Source: Flavobacteriales bacterium
GTDB taxonomy: Bacteria > Bacteroidota > Bacteroidia > Flavobacteriales_F > PHOS-HE28
Direction: 5' to 3'
DNA length: 64,000 bases
Assembly: GCA_016721825.1 (NCBI GenBank)
Contig: JADKHI010000001.1
Location: 744,001-808,000 of the forward strand
Below, piece after piece: positions 1-8,937 of the stretch; position 1 is the first letter of the stretch, and each line of letters starts with the position of its first letter. The notes beneath the pieces were generated by a model, which was given only the letters and a program-made list of their open reading frames with translations, did no database searches and was not told where the DNA came from. The position numbers and the translations under genes are program-made.

Positions 1-2
1 CC

Positions 3-470
3 TACCTCACCTACTATTCCGTGCAGGGCGATTCCACCTTGATGCCCTCGGTGCTGAGCGCACGCTTCGACCCTTCGTTGAACTTCGACAAGGCGAGCTT
101 TCTGGACTTCGGGGCCATGGGCGGGTATGCACACACCTTCGTTGTGCAAGAGCATTGGTTCATGACGCTTTCAGGGGCGCTCGGCATCGGCGGCAGTGTG
201 TACCGGACCTCACCCGACCCTGTGGAAGGCGGAACCACGCGCGGGCGGCTCCATCCCGGCTACCATGGCCAGCTTCGATCGGCCGGGGGATACAATGGGC
301 GAAGTATCTGCGCGGCCGTCAGCTTCAACGTGGAGACGATCCTGAACTCCATGGGCGGGTCCGAAGCCTTCCAATGGACCGTCGGTAACCTGCGCCTCAC
401 GGTGGCGAAACGCTTCAACAAGCGCTTGAAGACCGTGGACCGCGTGATCAAGAACGTGACCGGCGAATGA
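3..470 (+). CDS. C-terminal part of an outer-membrane beta-barrel-like protein (DUF4421-like)
   Basis: The reading frame is open from the left edge, so the N-terminus and signal peptide lie outside the window; about 155 residues are visible. The sequence alternates short polar and hydrophobic stretches typical of an outer-membrane barrel (YAHTFVVQEHWFMTLSGALGIG, GGYNGRSICAAVSFNVETI) and finishes with a strand-like RLTVAKRF followed by a basic tail. This pattern resembles the DUF4421 family of Bacteroidota barrels, but the match is from memory of the family's shape and is only moderate. It converges with the downstream hydrolase gene, leaving nine bases between the two stop codons. An internal GTG at 21 could be mistaken for a start, but coding sequence continues upstream of it. 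Confidence 0.55.
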   Translation, partial: YLTYYSVQGDSTLMPSVLSARFDPSLNFDKASFLDFGAMGGYAHTFVVQEHWFMTLSGALGIGGSVYRTSPDPVEGGTTRGRLHPGYHGQLRSAGGYNGRSICAAVSFNVETILNSMGGSEAFQWTVGNLRLTVAKRFNKRLKTVDRVIKNVTGE

Positions 471-479
471 GCGTGCCGC

Positions 480-1607
480 TCACTTCACCTCGTCCCACCA
501 ACGCTCGCTCAACTTCAGGTCCGGACCGTTCACGATGCGACCGATGCGCGGTGTGAGCATCGTGAGCCCGAGCTCCTTCGCCTTGGCGGACACGCGCTCC
601 ACCGGCTCCTTCCATGTGTGCATAGCGAGATTGAACTTGGCCCAATGGATGGGCATGAGCACCTTGGCCTTCACCTCCACTGCGGCCTGTGCCGTTTCCT
701 CAGGCATCATGTGGATGTTGGACCAGTTCTCGTTGTAGGCACCACATTCCAGCAGCGCCAGATCGAAGGGCCCGAGCTTCTCACCGATCTCCTTGTAGGA
801 AGGCGAGTAACCCGAATCGGCACCGAAGAACATGCGCTTCGTTCGCCCTTCCAAGGCCCACGCACCCCACAAGGTGCTGAAGCGGTTCGTGAGGCTGCGC
901 CCTGTGAAGTGCCGTGATGGCGCTAGCGTGAGCTTTACCTTACCCACTTGCACGCTCTCCCACCAGTCGTGTTCGGTGATCTCGGCGGCGGGGACTCCCC
1001 AATACTCAAGATGCGCACCAACACCCAGCGGCATGATCCAGCGATGCACCTTGTCCTTCAGCAACAGGACGGTCTCGTGATCGAGGTGGTCGTAATGGTC
1101 ATGTGACAGCAACACCACATCCACATGCGGCAGCTGGTCCACGCTCATGTGCCGGTCGTAGTTGAAGCGCTTCGGACCAAGGAAACTGAAGGTGCTGGCC
1201 CGTTCCCCGAAGACCGGATCGGTGAGGAAGGTAACCCCTTCCACCTTCAGGAGCAGCGAAGAATGACCGAACCAGGCAACCGCCAGCGCAGTGTCCGGAA
1301 CATGGGCCCAAGCCACCGGATCGAAGGGCACGGTCGGGATCGTATCCGTTGGTTCCTGCCCATCACCACCGGTGATCATGTTCCCCATGGCTTTCAACAG
1401 CCCCTTGAAAGGGATGGACATGTCGGTCTCCACCACGTTCTGGAACTTCCCTTCGCGGTAGTTCGGGGAAGCTTGGATCCGTGCCAACCGTGCGCCCTCC
1501 GGGTTGGAACCGATCCGAGGTGAGAAACGGAAGTACAGTGCCACCACGACCACAAGCAGTGTAACGAGGGCTAGAAGGGACCAAAGGAACATGCGCAGGA
1601 TCCGCAT
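480..1607 (-). CDS. Membrane-anchored MBL-fold metallo-hydrolase (UlaG/NAPE-PLD type)
   Basis: A 375-residue metallo-beta-lactamase-fold hydrolase. It starts with a single N-terminal hydrophobic helix (MRILRMFLWSLLALVTLLVVVVAL), so the catalytic domain is probably anchored facing the periplasm. Metal-binding motifs are clear: AWFGHSSLLLKVEG, then LLSHDHYDHLD (the HxHxDH motif, near residue 165), SRHFTGRSL, FFGADSGYS and MPIHWAKF. This set fits the UlaG/NAPE-phospholipase D branch, which hydrolyses phosphodiester or lactone bonds; the substrate cannot be read from the sequence. The ATG at 1607 is chosen over an upstream in-frame codon at 1688 because it places the membrane helix at the N-terminus. 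It is divergent from the phosphatase gene. Confidence 0.85.
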   Translation of the reverse strand: MRILRMFLWSLLALVTLLVVVVALYFRFSPRIGSNPEGARLARIQASPNYREGKFQNVVETDMSIPFKGLLKAMGNMITGGDGQEPTDTIPTVPFDPVAWAHVPDTALAVAWFGHSSLLLKVEGVTFLTDPVFGERASTFSFLGPKRFNYDRHMSVDQLPHVDVVLLSHDHYDHLDHETVLLLKDKVHRWIMPLGVGAHLEYWGVPAAEITEHDWWESVQVGKVKLTLAPSRHFTGRSLTNRFSTLWGAWALEGRTKRMFFGADSGYSPSYKEIGEKLGPFDLALLECGAYNENWSNIHMMPEETAQAAVEVKAKVLMPIHWAKFNLAMHTWKEPVERVSAKAKELGLTMLTPRIGRIVNGPDLKLSERWWDEVK

Positions 1608-1802
1608 TGATTGGATGGAAGATCGTTGCAAAGGTCCGCATGACGCGGACTTTCCCTCTGCCAGCCATCCTCGCCCACTTCCGCTCAACCTTGGAGCGGA
1701 GCGATACGGAAATGACCGAACCCATGGTTCCTCGTACTTTCATGCCACCGTCGCTTGGAACACGACCACAGTACTCAGCACCGGCCCATCAGGTCAGCCA
1801 CC

Positions 1803-4382
1803 ATGCCATTCCCATTCAGAAGCTCGTTGATCCTTTCCGCGCTATGCGCCCTGTCCGCGATCGCACAGGATGTTCCCTTGGTCCCCTTCGGATCGACGTG
1901 GAAGTACCTGGATAATGGCACCAACCAAGGAACAGCATGGCGCGCCAATGCTTTCAATGATGCCACCTGGGCCAGTGGCCCCGCAGAACTTGGCTATGGC
2001 GATGCGGATGAAGCCACCGTGGTGAGCTACGGTCCGAACGCGAGCACGAAGTACATCACCACTTACTTCCGAAAGGCGTTCACCCTGGCAAGTGCCAACG
2101 CTTACGCCGGGTACCGTCTGCGCATCAAGCGGGACGATGCGTTCGTGGTCTACCTGAACGGGGTGGAAGTGATGCGACAGAACTTCGATCAAGTAACGAT
2201 CACTTCCTCGACGCTGGCCTATCAATCCATTGCCGATAGCGAGGAACCCAAGTTGCTCAGCGAGATCCTGATACCCGCGCAGTTCATCGCTGGCACCAAC
2301 ATGCTGGCCGTTGAGGTCCACCAGGGCGCAGTGACCAGCTCCGACCTGAGCTTCGACCTGGAGCTGATGGGCCTTGATGCAGCTCCCGGCCTTTTCCGCG
2401 GTCCTTACCTGCAAGCCGCTGCTCCGACCAGCGTGGTCGTGAAATGGAAGACCGATGTACCCAGCACTTCACGCGTGCGTTTCGGACCCGCCGTGGGTCA
2501 ACTGCCGAATGCGGTCGTCGATGCCGCGCTTGTCCTTGAACACGAAATGACCGTACAGGGACTACTCCCAGGCACGACGTACTACTATGCCATCGGCACC
2601 ACAAGCCAGGACCTTGCTGGCGATGAGGCGACCTATTTCTTCCGGACAGCCCCAACACCAGGCACACCAGCGGCCACACGCATCTGGGCGATCGGTGATG
2701 CTGGTACGGGCTACGCCTCGCAGGCCGCTGTCCGCGATTCCTACATCAGCTTCATCAACGGTTCCCGCAAAGCGGATGTGTGGCTGATGCTCGGCGACAA
2801 CGCCTACACACATGGTCGGGAGTGTGAGTATCAGCTGGGGATCTTCCAGAACATGTACGAACCGATCCTGCGGAACACATCGCTTTTCCCATGCGTAGGT
2901 AACCACGACTATTACAGCGGTGCGAACGGGCTCACGAACACCGGCACCTACTACACCCTCTTCGCCCCACCGAAGCTCGGTGAGGCCGGAGGTGTGGCCA
3001 GCAACACGGAAGCCTACTATAGCTTCAACCATGGCAATGTGCACTTCATCTCGTTGGACAGCTATGGAGTTTCGCGCGCGACCACCGGCGCCATGGCCAC
3101 CTGGCTCACCAATGACATCACGCAAGCGCAGGCCCAACAGCAGTGGATCATCGTGTACTGGCACCATCCACCCTATACCAAGGGCTCGCACGACAGCGAC
3201 AATGTGGGCGATAGCGGCGGCCTGATGCGCGATATGCGCGAGAACATCCTACCGATCATTGAAGCACACGGCGTGGACCTTGTGTTGAGCGGACACAGTC
3301 ACAGCTACGAACGCTCCTTCCTGATCAACGGGCACTACGGCACCAGCAGCACGTTCAACACCACCACCATGCGCTTGAACAGCAGCGCAGGACGGGTCGA
3401 TGAAATAGGGCCCTATGCCAAGCCGGGTGTCATCACACCGAACTTGGGAACAGTTTACGCTGTGTGCGGTGTGAGCGGAAAGAAGGATGCCACGGGCACA
3501 TTGAACCATCCCGCGATGTTCCTGAGCACGTATGCCCATTGCGGCAGCATGGTGATCGATGTGGTCGGGAACACGCTCTCGGCCAAGTTTCTGAACGAAC
3601 AGGGTGCGATCATCGACCACTTCGACATCCGGAAGAGCTTCCCGGTCGTGCGCGTCGCGATAAGAGCCATTCTTGATGGGCCCTATGACCCCGTGAACTT
3701 CCTGATGAAGGATGACCTTCGGACATCCGGGCTCATCCCTCTTGCTCAACCCTATGGCACCCTGTACCCCGCGATCGGTGAAGGAAACACAGGCTCGGTA
3801 CCGCTCCAAGTGCTCGCCACCACCGGAAATGATGCGATCGTGGATTGGGTGACGGTGGAGCTTCACGATGCGCTGACGCCGAGGATCATTGTGGCCCGCA
3901 AAGCCGCATTGCTGCAACGGGATGGCGATGTGGTGGCGGAGGATGGCTCTTCCCCAGTTGAGTTCAGCGTACCCTTGGGCTACTATCATGTGGCACTGCG
4001 CCATCGGAACCACCTAGGCTGCATGACCGCTGAAGCACTGGCACTATCGTCAACCGCCACTCCTGTTGACCTTACCGAACCCACAGTACTTACTTGGGGT
4101 GTGAACGGAAGGCGCACAGTGAACGGGCGAATGACCTTGTGGAGCGGCGACCTGGTAAAGGATGGACAACTGAAATACACCGGCAGCGACAATGATCGGG
4201 ACCCGATCCTGCAGGCCATCGGTGGCACAACGCCCACCAATTCCGTGAGCGGATACATGGCGGTGGACCTTAACCTGAACGGGATGGTTCACTACACCGG
4301 GGCAGACAATGATCGTGACCCGATCCTGATGAACATCGGTGGCACCGTGCCGAGCAATGTTCTGTTCGAGCAGCTGCCCTAG
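1803..4382 (+). CDS. Secreted purple acid phosphatase-like metallophosphoesterase
   Basis: An 859-residue exported enzyme with signal peptide MPFPFRSSLILSALCALSAIAQ. Domain order: an N-terminal beta-sandwich resembling a galactose-binding module (about 20-185), a purple-acid-phosphatase-type Fn3 domain (LFRGPYLQAAAPTSVVVKWKT, about 195-290), and a calcineurin-like phosphoesterase with all metal-ligand blocks: AIGDAGTG, LMLGDNAY, CVGNHDYY, YWHHPPYTKG and LSGHSHSYERS. It likely hydrolyses phosphate esters outside the cell. The last 90 residues carry two copies of an aspartate-rich motif, YTGxDNDRDPIL followed by xIGG, which looks like a calcium-binding dockerin-like module rather than a standard T9SS tail. 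An upstream in-frame ATG at 1755 is less likely because it would bury the signal peptide. Confidence 0.88.
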   Translation: MPFPFRSSLILSALCALSAIAQDVPLVPFGSTWKYLDNGTNQGTAWRANAFNDATWASGPAELGYGDADEATVVSYGPNASTKYITTYFRKAFTLASANAYAGYRLRIKRDDAFVVYLNGVEVMRQNFDQVTITSSTLAYQSIADSEEPKLLSEILIPAQFIAGTNMLAVEVHQGAVTSSDLSFDLELMGLDAAPGLFRGPYLQAAAPTSVVVKWKTDVPSTSRVRFGPAVGQLPNAVVDAALVLEHEMTVQGLLPGTTYYYAIGTTSQDLAGDEATYFFRTAPTPGTPAATRIWAIGDAGTGYASQAAVRDSYISFINGSRKADVWLMLGDNAYTHGRECEYQLGIFQNMYEPILRNTSLFPCVGNHDYYSGANGLTNTGTYYTLFAPPKLGEAGGVASNTEAYYSFNHGNVHFISLDSYGVSRATTGAMATWLTNDITQAQAQQQWIIVYWHHPPYTKGSHDSDNVGDSGGLMRDMRENILPIIEAHGVDLVLSGHSHSYERSFLINGHYGTSSTFNTTTMRLNSSAGRVDEIGPYAKPGVITPNLGTVYAVCGVSGKKDATGTLNHPAMFLSTYAHCGSMVIDVVGNTLSAKFLNEQGAIIDHFDIRKSFPVVRVAIRAILDGPYDPVNFLMKDDLRTSGLIPLAQPYGTLYPAIGEGNTGSVPLQVLATTGNDAIVDWVTVELHDALTPRIIVARKAALLQRDGDVVAEDGSSPVEFSVPLGYYHVALRHRNHLGCMTAEALALSSTATPVDLTEPTVLTWGVNGRRTVNGRMTLWSGDLVKDGQLKYTGSDNDRDPILQAIGGTTPTNSVSGYMAVDLNLNGMVHYTGADNDRDPILMNIGGTVPSNVLFEQLP

Positions 4383-4410
4383 TTCTTCAAGCAATGCGCA
4401 AGAACGAAAG

Positions 4411-4441
4411 AGCGGATGCGGGAACTGCTCCCGCATCCGCT
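4411..4441. terminator. Bidirectional terminator hairpin
   Basis: Perfect 13-bp inverted repeat (agcggatgcggga / tcccgcatccgct) with a 5-nt loop, sitting between the stop codons of two convergent genes (4382 and 4460). It could end transcripts from both sides; flanking T-runs are poor. Confidence 0.7.
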
Positions 4442-4459
4442 CACTTGTACGTTCAAGAC

Positions 4460-5800
4460 TTAGCGCTTCACGGTCGACCCCTGCGCCAGTAGCTGCTCAA
4501 TATCGTTGTTCACGCTAAGGATCAGCAACGAAGTGGCGGTACAGAACACCGGGCTGGTGATGCAGTGGTGGCCGTTCCAGCTACCGTCATTGTTCTGAAT
4601 GCCCACCAAGCGCGAGGTGGTCTGCTGGTACCAATTGCGCCATCCGTTGTCCTTGCCGATCACGAGCGACTCGCCGGTCTGCAGGAAACTGAGGAACTCC
4701 TCGCCACCGTTGTTGCCGAAGCCGCTCACCACGTTGTCCGCCTGGGCCTGCACCTTTGCCGAATTGTAGACCTGATAGGCCGTGTTCAACCGTTCAGCAT
4801 CCGTGCGTGTGTAGCCGGCATCTTCCAAGGCATCCACGGACACCGGTGCTGCCTCCGCCACCTTTCCATCCTTCTTCGCCTTCTCCATCACATCCTTCAC
4901 TTCGCGCGCCTCCCGGGCACTGTTGCGCGTGCTGCCGCTCACAGCGTACAAGGTGATCCCCGCTGCACGTTCGGTGACCGCGGAACCGGAGCTCACATCG
5001 AAATTGGCCTTCTGGAAATCCTGCGCCTTCCGAAGCGCGGAGTCATTCACCTGCGCCCCTTGGAACTTTGCGGATTCCAATGCGCTCGCAGCAAAAGAGG
5101 ACTGTAGCACGCCGGCCCATCCATCTCCCTGTACGCTGCCATCGGTGTTCTGCGAACGCTGGATGATGGACACGCACTTGTTCAGTGCATTGATCCACCG
5201 ATCGTGCTTGGGGTGCGAGCAGGGCATGCGACCCATGAGGTTGCTGAGGAACTGAGCGGTGAGCGCCGCATCGATGTTCTGCCCCAGCTTCACCTGGATC
5301 TGCGTGCCCTGCAAGGTGGTAACGTTACGCGCCGCATTGTCCGCCTGTTCCACAGTGATGAGCAGGTGGTCCGTCAACTTGTTCAGCACATTGGAATAGC
5401 GGCCTTTCTCCGGTGTGTTGCCCATGCGCAGCAGCGCCATGCCGACCATCGCGGTAGTGGCGGGGTCGCTCTGCACCGCATGCGGGTCGATCACATCCTG
5501 CCGGGCGTGGGTGCCAGCACCGAAGCCACCGTCGCCCCCCTGAGCGCGCACCAACCAGTCCAGCGCCCGTTCCTCCGAGCGGAACACCAGGTCGGGGGTG
5601 CTCAGCACGAAGTTGCTGTCCAGTCCCTCGCCCTCGTAGACCGTACGGAACACGCAGCCTTCATGATCGGCCACATTGTCCGATGGTACAGGACAGTACA
5701 AATGTCCGCGGTGCGCAGAACGCGAACTGAACGAGAGCAGCACCAATGTGCTGCAGCCAACGACCGCAGTGGCCGTGGCGATGAAGAAGGTCCTTTTCAT
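4460..5800 (-). CDS. Prenyltransferase/terpene-cyclase-repeat (alpha-alpha toroid) protein
   Basis: A 446-residue protein with an N-terminal hydrophobic segment (FFIATATAVVGCSTLVLLSF), so it is membrane-anchored or exported. It contains several squalene-cyclase/prenyltransferase-type repeats: ALDWLVRAQGGDGGFG near residue 80, IQRSQNTDGSVQGDGWAG near 215 and IQNNDGSWNGHHC near 405, followed by a helix ending TATSLLILS. These QxxDGSW-type turns mark an alpha-alpha barrel. I see no cyclase DxDD motif, so enzymatic cyclisation is not supported; non-enzymatic toroid proteins of this kind occur in many bacteria. Function unknown. It is convergent with the phosphatase and divergent from the ThuA gene. 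Confidence 0.7.
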   Translation of the reverse strand: MKRTFFIATATAVVGCSTLVLLSFSSRSAHRGHLYCPVPSDNVADHEGCVFRTVYEGEGLDSNFVLSTPDLVFRSEERALDWLVRAQGGDGGFGAGTHARQDVIDPHAVQSDPATTAMVGMALLRMGNTPEKGRYSNVLNKLTDHLLITVEQADNAARNVTTLQGTQIQVKLGQNIDAALTAQFLSNLMGRMPCSHPKHDRWINALNKCVSIIQRSQNTDGSVQGDGWAGVLQSSFAASALESAKFQGAQVNDSALRKAQDFQKANFDVSSGSAVTERAAGITLYAVSGSTRNSAREAREVKDVMEKAKKDGKVAEAAPVSVDALEDAGYTRTDAERLNTAYQVYNSAKVQAQADNVVSGFGNNGGEEFLSFLQTGESLVIGKDNGWRNWYQQTTSRLVGIQNNDGSWNGHHCITSPVFCTATSLLILSVNNDIEQLLAQGSTVKR

Positions 5801-5888
5801 GGTGTCTGGGGTTGAAAGCCTGTCGGATCAGGCACGGTTCGAGCTCCCGTACACACCAGACCGGATCAGGTTCGATCCAGGTCAGGGT

Positions 5889-5896
5889 TATCTTCG
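5889..5896 (+). promoter_or_regulatory. Putative -7 promoter element (TATCTTCG)
   Basis: TATCTTCG lies 3 bp upstream of the ThuA gene start codon and resembles the Bacteroidota -7 consensus TANNTTTG. If used, the transcript would have almost no leader. The identical octamer precedes tRNA-Arg at 9885. Confidence 0.4.
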
Positions 5897-5899
5897 AAT

Positions 5900-6922
5900 A
5901 TGCGTTTCCACTGCCTCCTTTTCATTGTGCTGACGTCCTTGTCAGCTAACGCGCAACCCCGGGTGCTCCACTTCACACGCACCTCCGGCTTCGACCACAA
6001 TACAAGGGCAGTGTCATTTGCGATGTTCCAATCCATAGGACTTGATCTGGGCGTTATCGTCGATGATGATGCTTCTGCCGCACCCTTCAGTGATCCGGTC
6101 CAGCTCGCCTTGTACTACGTGATCGTGTTCAGCAACACGAGCGGTGACGCCATCCTCGATCCGGCCCAACGCAGCAACTTCGAACAATGGGTGACCGATG
6201 GTGGCCAAGTGCTCGGCATCCATGCCGCGACCGATACCTACCGGCACAGTACGGCCAACGGCACCAATACCGGCAGCTGGGACTTCTATGCTGAGTTGAT
6301 CGGTGGAAGCGTGCAACAGAACCCAAATCACGTGACCGGCACACCGGCTTATGCGATGGACCATATCGGGCAGCATGCCTCCACCGCCGGTCTGCCGGAT
6401 CCGTGGTCGAAGAACGAGGAGTACTACTACTGGGAAAGTGGCTACTACAACGCCGACAATGTGGACGTGCTCCGGGTGGAGGAGACCATCGGACCGAACG
6501 CGCAGGTGAACAGCTACGATGCCCCACGCCCCATGAGCTGGTACCGCAACCTGCCTGGAGGGAATAAGGTCTTCTACACGGCCCTCGGCCATGCTCAATC
6601 CAACTACACGGCTGACACGCTGTTCCGAACACACATCGCCGATGCGCTCGCCTGGCTCCTTGATCCTGCCACGACGGTCATTAACCGTCCGGAGAGTTCA
6701 GCAATTATGATCTACCCCGACCCGGCCGACACAGAGACCCATGTGAACCTGAATGCCTCATCGACGGGGCGATCGGTCGAGATCTACGATCTCCGAGGAA
6801 CCTTGGTCCTTGCGGATCGTGTGCGGGGCGAACGGACCACCCTGGACATAGCGCATCTCGCTCCCGGACCCTATGTCGTACGTGTATCCGACCGGACCGC
6901 GATGTTGCGGATCGTGCGCTAA
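5900..6922 (+). CDS. Secreted ThuA-domain protein with T9SS sorting domain
   Basis: A 340-residue exported protein with signal peptide MRFHCLLFIVLTSLSANAQ. Residues about 20-255 form a ThuA (trehalose-utilisation/glutamine-amidotransferase-like) domain: RVLHFTRTSGFDHN, VIVFSNTSGDAIL, LGIHAATDTY, and GGSVQQNPNHVTG. ThuA proteins are associated with sugar catabolism, but their reaction is not settled. The last 75 residues (IYPDPADTETHVNL through YVVRVSDRTAMLRIVR) form a T9SS type A C-terminal sorting domain, so the protein is probably moved through the outer membrane and attached to the surface. Start chosen at the ATG that gives a full signal peptide. Confidence 0.85.
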   Translation: MRFHCLLFIVLTSLSANAQPRVLHFTRTSGFDHNTRAVSFAMFQSIGLDLGVIVDDDASAAPFSDPVQLALYYVIVFSNTSGDAILDPAQRSNFEQWVTDGGQVLGIHAATDTYRHSTANGTNTGSWDFYAELIGGSVQQNPNHVTGTPAYAMDHIGQHASTAGLPDPWSKNEEYYYWESGYYNADNVDVLRVEETIGPNAQVNSYDAPRPMSWYRNLPGGNKVFYTALGHAQSNYTADTLFRTHIADALAWLLDPATTVINRPESSAIMIYPDPADTETHVNLNASSTGRSVEIYDLRGTLVLADRVRGERTTLDIAHLAPGPYVVRVSDRTAMLRIVR

Positions 6923-6980
6923 GGTCAGCGCCCTTCCATCATTTCGCACCACAGGTTCGATCGGCCTGACTCAGAAAGCA

Positions 6981-7008
6981 GAACGCCGACCCCAAAGGAT
7001 CGGCGTTC
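6981..7008. terminator. Terminator hairpin between ThuA gene and typA
   Basis: Inverted repeat gaacgccga / tcggcgttc (9 bp, loop about 10 nt) between convergent stop codons at 6922 and 7028. Likely serves typA, ThuA or both. Confidence 0.6.
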
Positions 7009-7027
7009 CTGATCGATCGGTCCTTGG

Positions 7028-8845
7028 TCAGGCCTCGACCGTGCGCTTCGAGGACTTCTTGCGCTCGTTCTCGTCGAGGAAGATCTTGCGGATGCGCAGG
7101 CTCTTGGGTGTCACCTCGAGGTACTCATCGTCGGTGATGTACTCCATGCACTCCTCCAAGCTGAACTTCACCGCAGGGGCGATGTTCTCCTTGTTATCAG
7201 TGCCGCTGGCGCGCATGTTCGTGAGCTGCTTCCCCTTGAGGATGTTCACTACGAGGTCGTCGGTCTTCGGGTTCTCCCCGATCACCTGGCCCATGTACAC
7301 CTCCTCACCTGGATCCACGAAGAACTTTCCGCGCTCCTGGAGCTTGTTGATGGAGAAGGCCACGGCCGTACCGGTGCCCCCGCTGATGATGCTGGCCGCA
7401 CGGCGCACACCGAGCTCGCCTTTCCAAGGCTCGTAGCCCTTGAAACGGTGCGCGATGATGGCCTCACCTTCCGTGGCAGTGAGCAACGGGTTGCGCAAGC
7501 CGATGATGCCTCGCGCGGGAATGCTGAACTCGATATGCACACGGTCCCCTTTCAGGTCCATGCTCAGGAGCTCGCCTTTGCGGCGGCTTACGAGGTCGAT
7601 CACCTTGCTGCTGAAGGTCTCCGGCACTTGTACCGTCAAGATCTCGACCGGCTCGCAACGTTGTCCGTCGATCTCCTTCTCGATCACCTGGGGTTGACCC
7701 AGCTGGAACTCATAGCCTTCGCGGCGCATGGTCTCCACCAGAATGCCGATGTGCAGGATGCCGCGGCCGTAGACCAGCAGCTTGTCCGGCGAACCGGTCT
7801 CTTCGACCTTCATGGCCAGGTTCTTCTCGATCTCCTTGAACAGACGATCACGCAAGTGGCGGCTGGTCACGAAATCCCCCTCACGTCCGAAGAATGGCGA
7901 GGTATTGATGGTGAAGAGCATGCTCATGGTGGGCTCGTCCACCTTCACGTATGGCAGCGCCTCGGGGTTCTCGAAGTCAGCGATGGTGTCGCCGATGTCG
8001 AAGCCCTCCAGGCCCATCACGGCGCACAGTTCGCCGCTGTAAAGCTCACGGTCCTTCACTTTCTCCTTGCCGAGGCCTTCGAAGACCATCAGCTCGGACA
8101 CCTTGCCCTTCACCACGCGACCATCGTGCTTCACCAGGTTCACGTTCTGGCCGGGCTTGATGGAACCACGGCTCACCCGGCCCACGGCGATACGACCCTG
8201 GAAGCTACTATAGTCCAAGCTGGTGATGCGCATCTGAAGGGTGCCTTCATTCCGCTTGGGAGCAGGGATGTGCTCGACGATCATGTCCAGCAGGTAGCTC
8301 ACATCCTCGGTCGGCGTCTTGGGATCGGGCCCCATCCAGCCTTGCTTGCTGCTGCCGTAGACCACGGGGAAGTTCAGCTGGTCCTCGTTCGCGTCCAGCG
8401 CGAACATCAGGTCGAACACCTGTTCGTGCACCTCGTCGGGGGTGCAGTTCGGCTTGTCCACCTTGTTGATCACCACGATCGGCTTCAGGCCCAACGCGAG
8501 GGCCTTGCCCAACACGAAACGGGTCTGGGGCATGGCGCCTTCGAAGGCGTCCACAAGCAAAAGCACGCCGTCGGCCATGTTCAGCACGCGCTCCACCTCT
8601 CCGCCGAAGTCACTGTGACCAGGGGTGTCGATCACGTTGATCTTCAATCCCTTGTATCGAACACTGACGTTCTTGCTCAGGATCGTGATGCCGCGCTCGC
8701 GTTCGAGGTCGTTGTTGTCCAAGATCAGTTCGCCGCTCTCCTGGTTGTCCCGGAACAGTTGGCACTGGTGCAGGATACGGTCGACCAGTGTGGTCTTGCC
8801 GTGGTCAACGTGGGCGATAATGGCGATGTTGCGAAGCTCGAGCAT
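7028..8845 (-). CDS. typA: GTP-binding translation factor TypA/BipA
   Basis: A 605-residue ribosome-binding GTPase of the EF-G family, matching the usual TypA length. G motifs are complete: AHVDHGKTT (G1), RGITI (G2 region), DTPGHSDFGGEVER (G3) and NKVDK (G4). Domain II, the EF-G-like domains and the BipA-specific C-terminal domain follow (for example RGIIGLRNPLLTATEGEAI, FKGYEPWKGE). TypA acts in 50S ribosome assembly and stress or cold adaptation. The ORF is open upstream to 8953, but MLELRNIAIIAHVDHGKTT at 8845 is the conserved N-terminus. A TACCTTTG promoter element lies 26 bp upstream. The gene is divergent from a lipoprotein gene. Confidence 0.97.
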   Translation of the reverse strand: MLELRNIAIIAHVDHGKTTLVDRILHQCQLFRDNQESGELILDNNDLERERGITILSKNVSVRYKGLKINVIDTPGHSDFGGEVERVLNMADGVLLLVDAFEGAMPQTRFVLGKALALGLKPIVVINKVDKPNCTPDEVHEQVFDLMFALDANEDQLNFPVVYGSSKQGWMGPDPKTPTEDVSYLLDMIVEHIPAPKRNEGTLQMRITSLDYSSFQGRIAVGRVSRGSIKPGQNVNLVKHDGRVVKGKVSELMVFEGLGKEKVKDRELYSGELCAVMGLEGFDIGDTIADFENPEALPYVKVDEPTMSMLFTINTSPFFGREGDFVTSRHLRDRLFKEIEKNLAMKVEETGSPDKLLVYGRGILHIGILVETMRREGYEFQLGQPQVIEKEIDGQRCEPVEILTVQVPETFSSKVIDLVSRRKGELLSMDLKGDRVHIEFSIPARGIIGLRNPLLTATEGEAIIAHRFKGYEPWKGELGVRRAASIISGGTGTAVAFSINKLQERGKFFVDPGEEVYMGQVIGENPKTDDLVVNILKGKQLTNMRASGTDNKENIAPAVKFSLEECMEYITDDEYLEVTPKSLRIRKIFLDENERKKSSKRTVEA

Positions 8846-8870
8846 GCGGGGGTGGTGTGAAAAAGGCCCG

Positions 8871-8878
8871 CAAAGGTA
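8871..8878 (-). promoter_or_regulatory. Putative typA -7 element (TACCTTTG)
   Basis: On the minus strand the octamer reads TACCTTTG, an exact match to TANNTTTG, 26 bp before the typA start codon. Confidence 0.5.
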
Positions 8879-8937
8879 AGCCATTCCCACGGGCTGGAGC
8901 ATCTTCCAGTGTAACGCAAGTCTTATGTTCGCGCGCC

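Noticed and set aside
5835..5885. Sequence resembling the 3' half of a TPP riboswitch on the minus strand (GAACCTGATCCGG)
   Set aside because: The 5' half with CUGAGA is absent, the P4 partner strand does not pair, and neither flanking gene is related to thiamine.
7448..8860. A 470-residue frame opposite typA, and similar long frames opposite the E1, kdp and carB genes
   Set aside because: These are mirror frames of high-GC genes, rich in His, Val and Ala, without domains or start signals.
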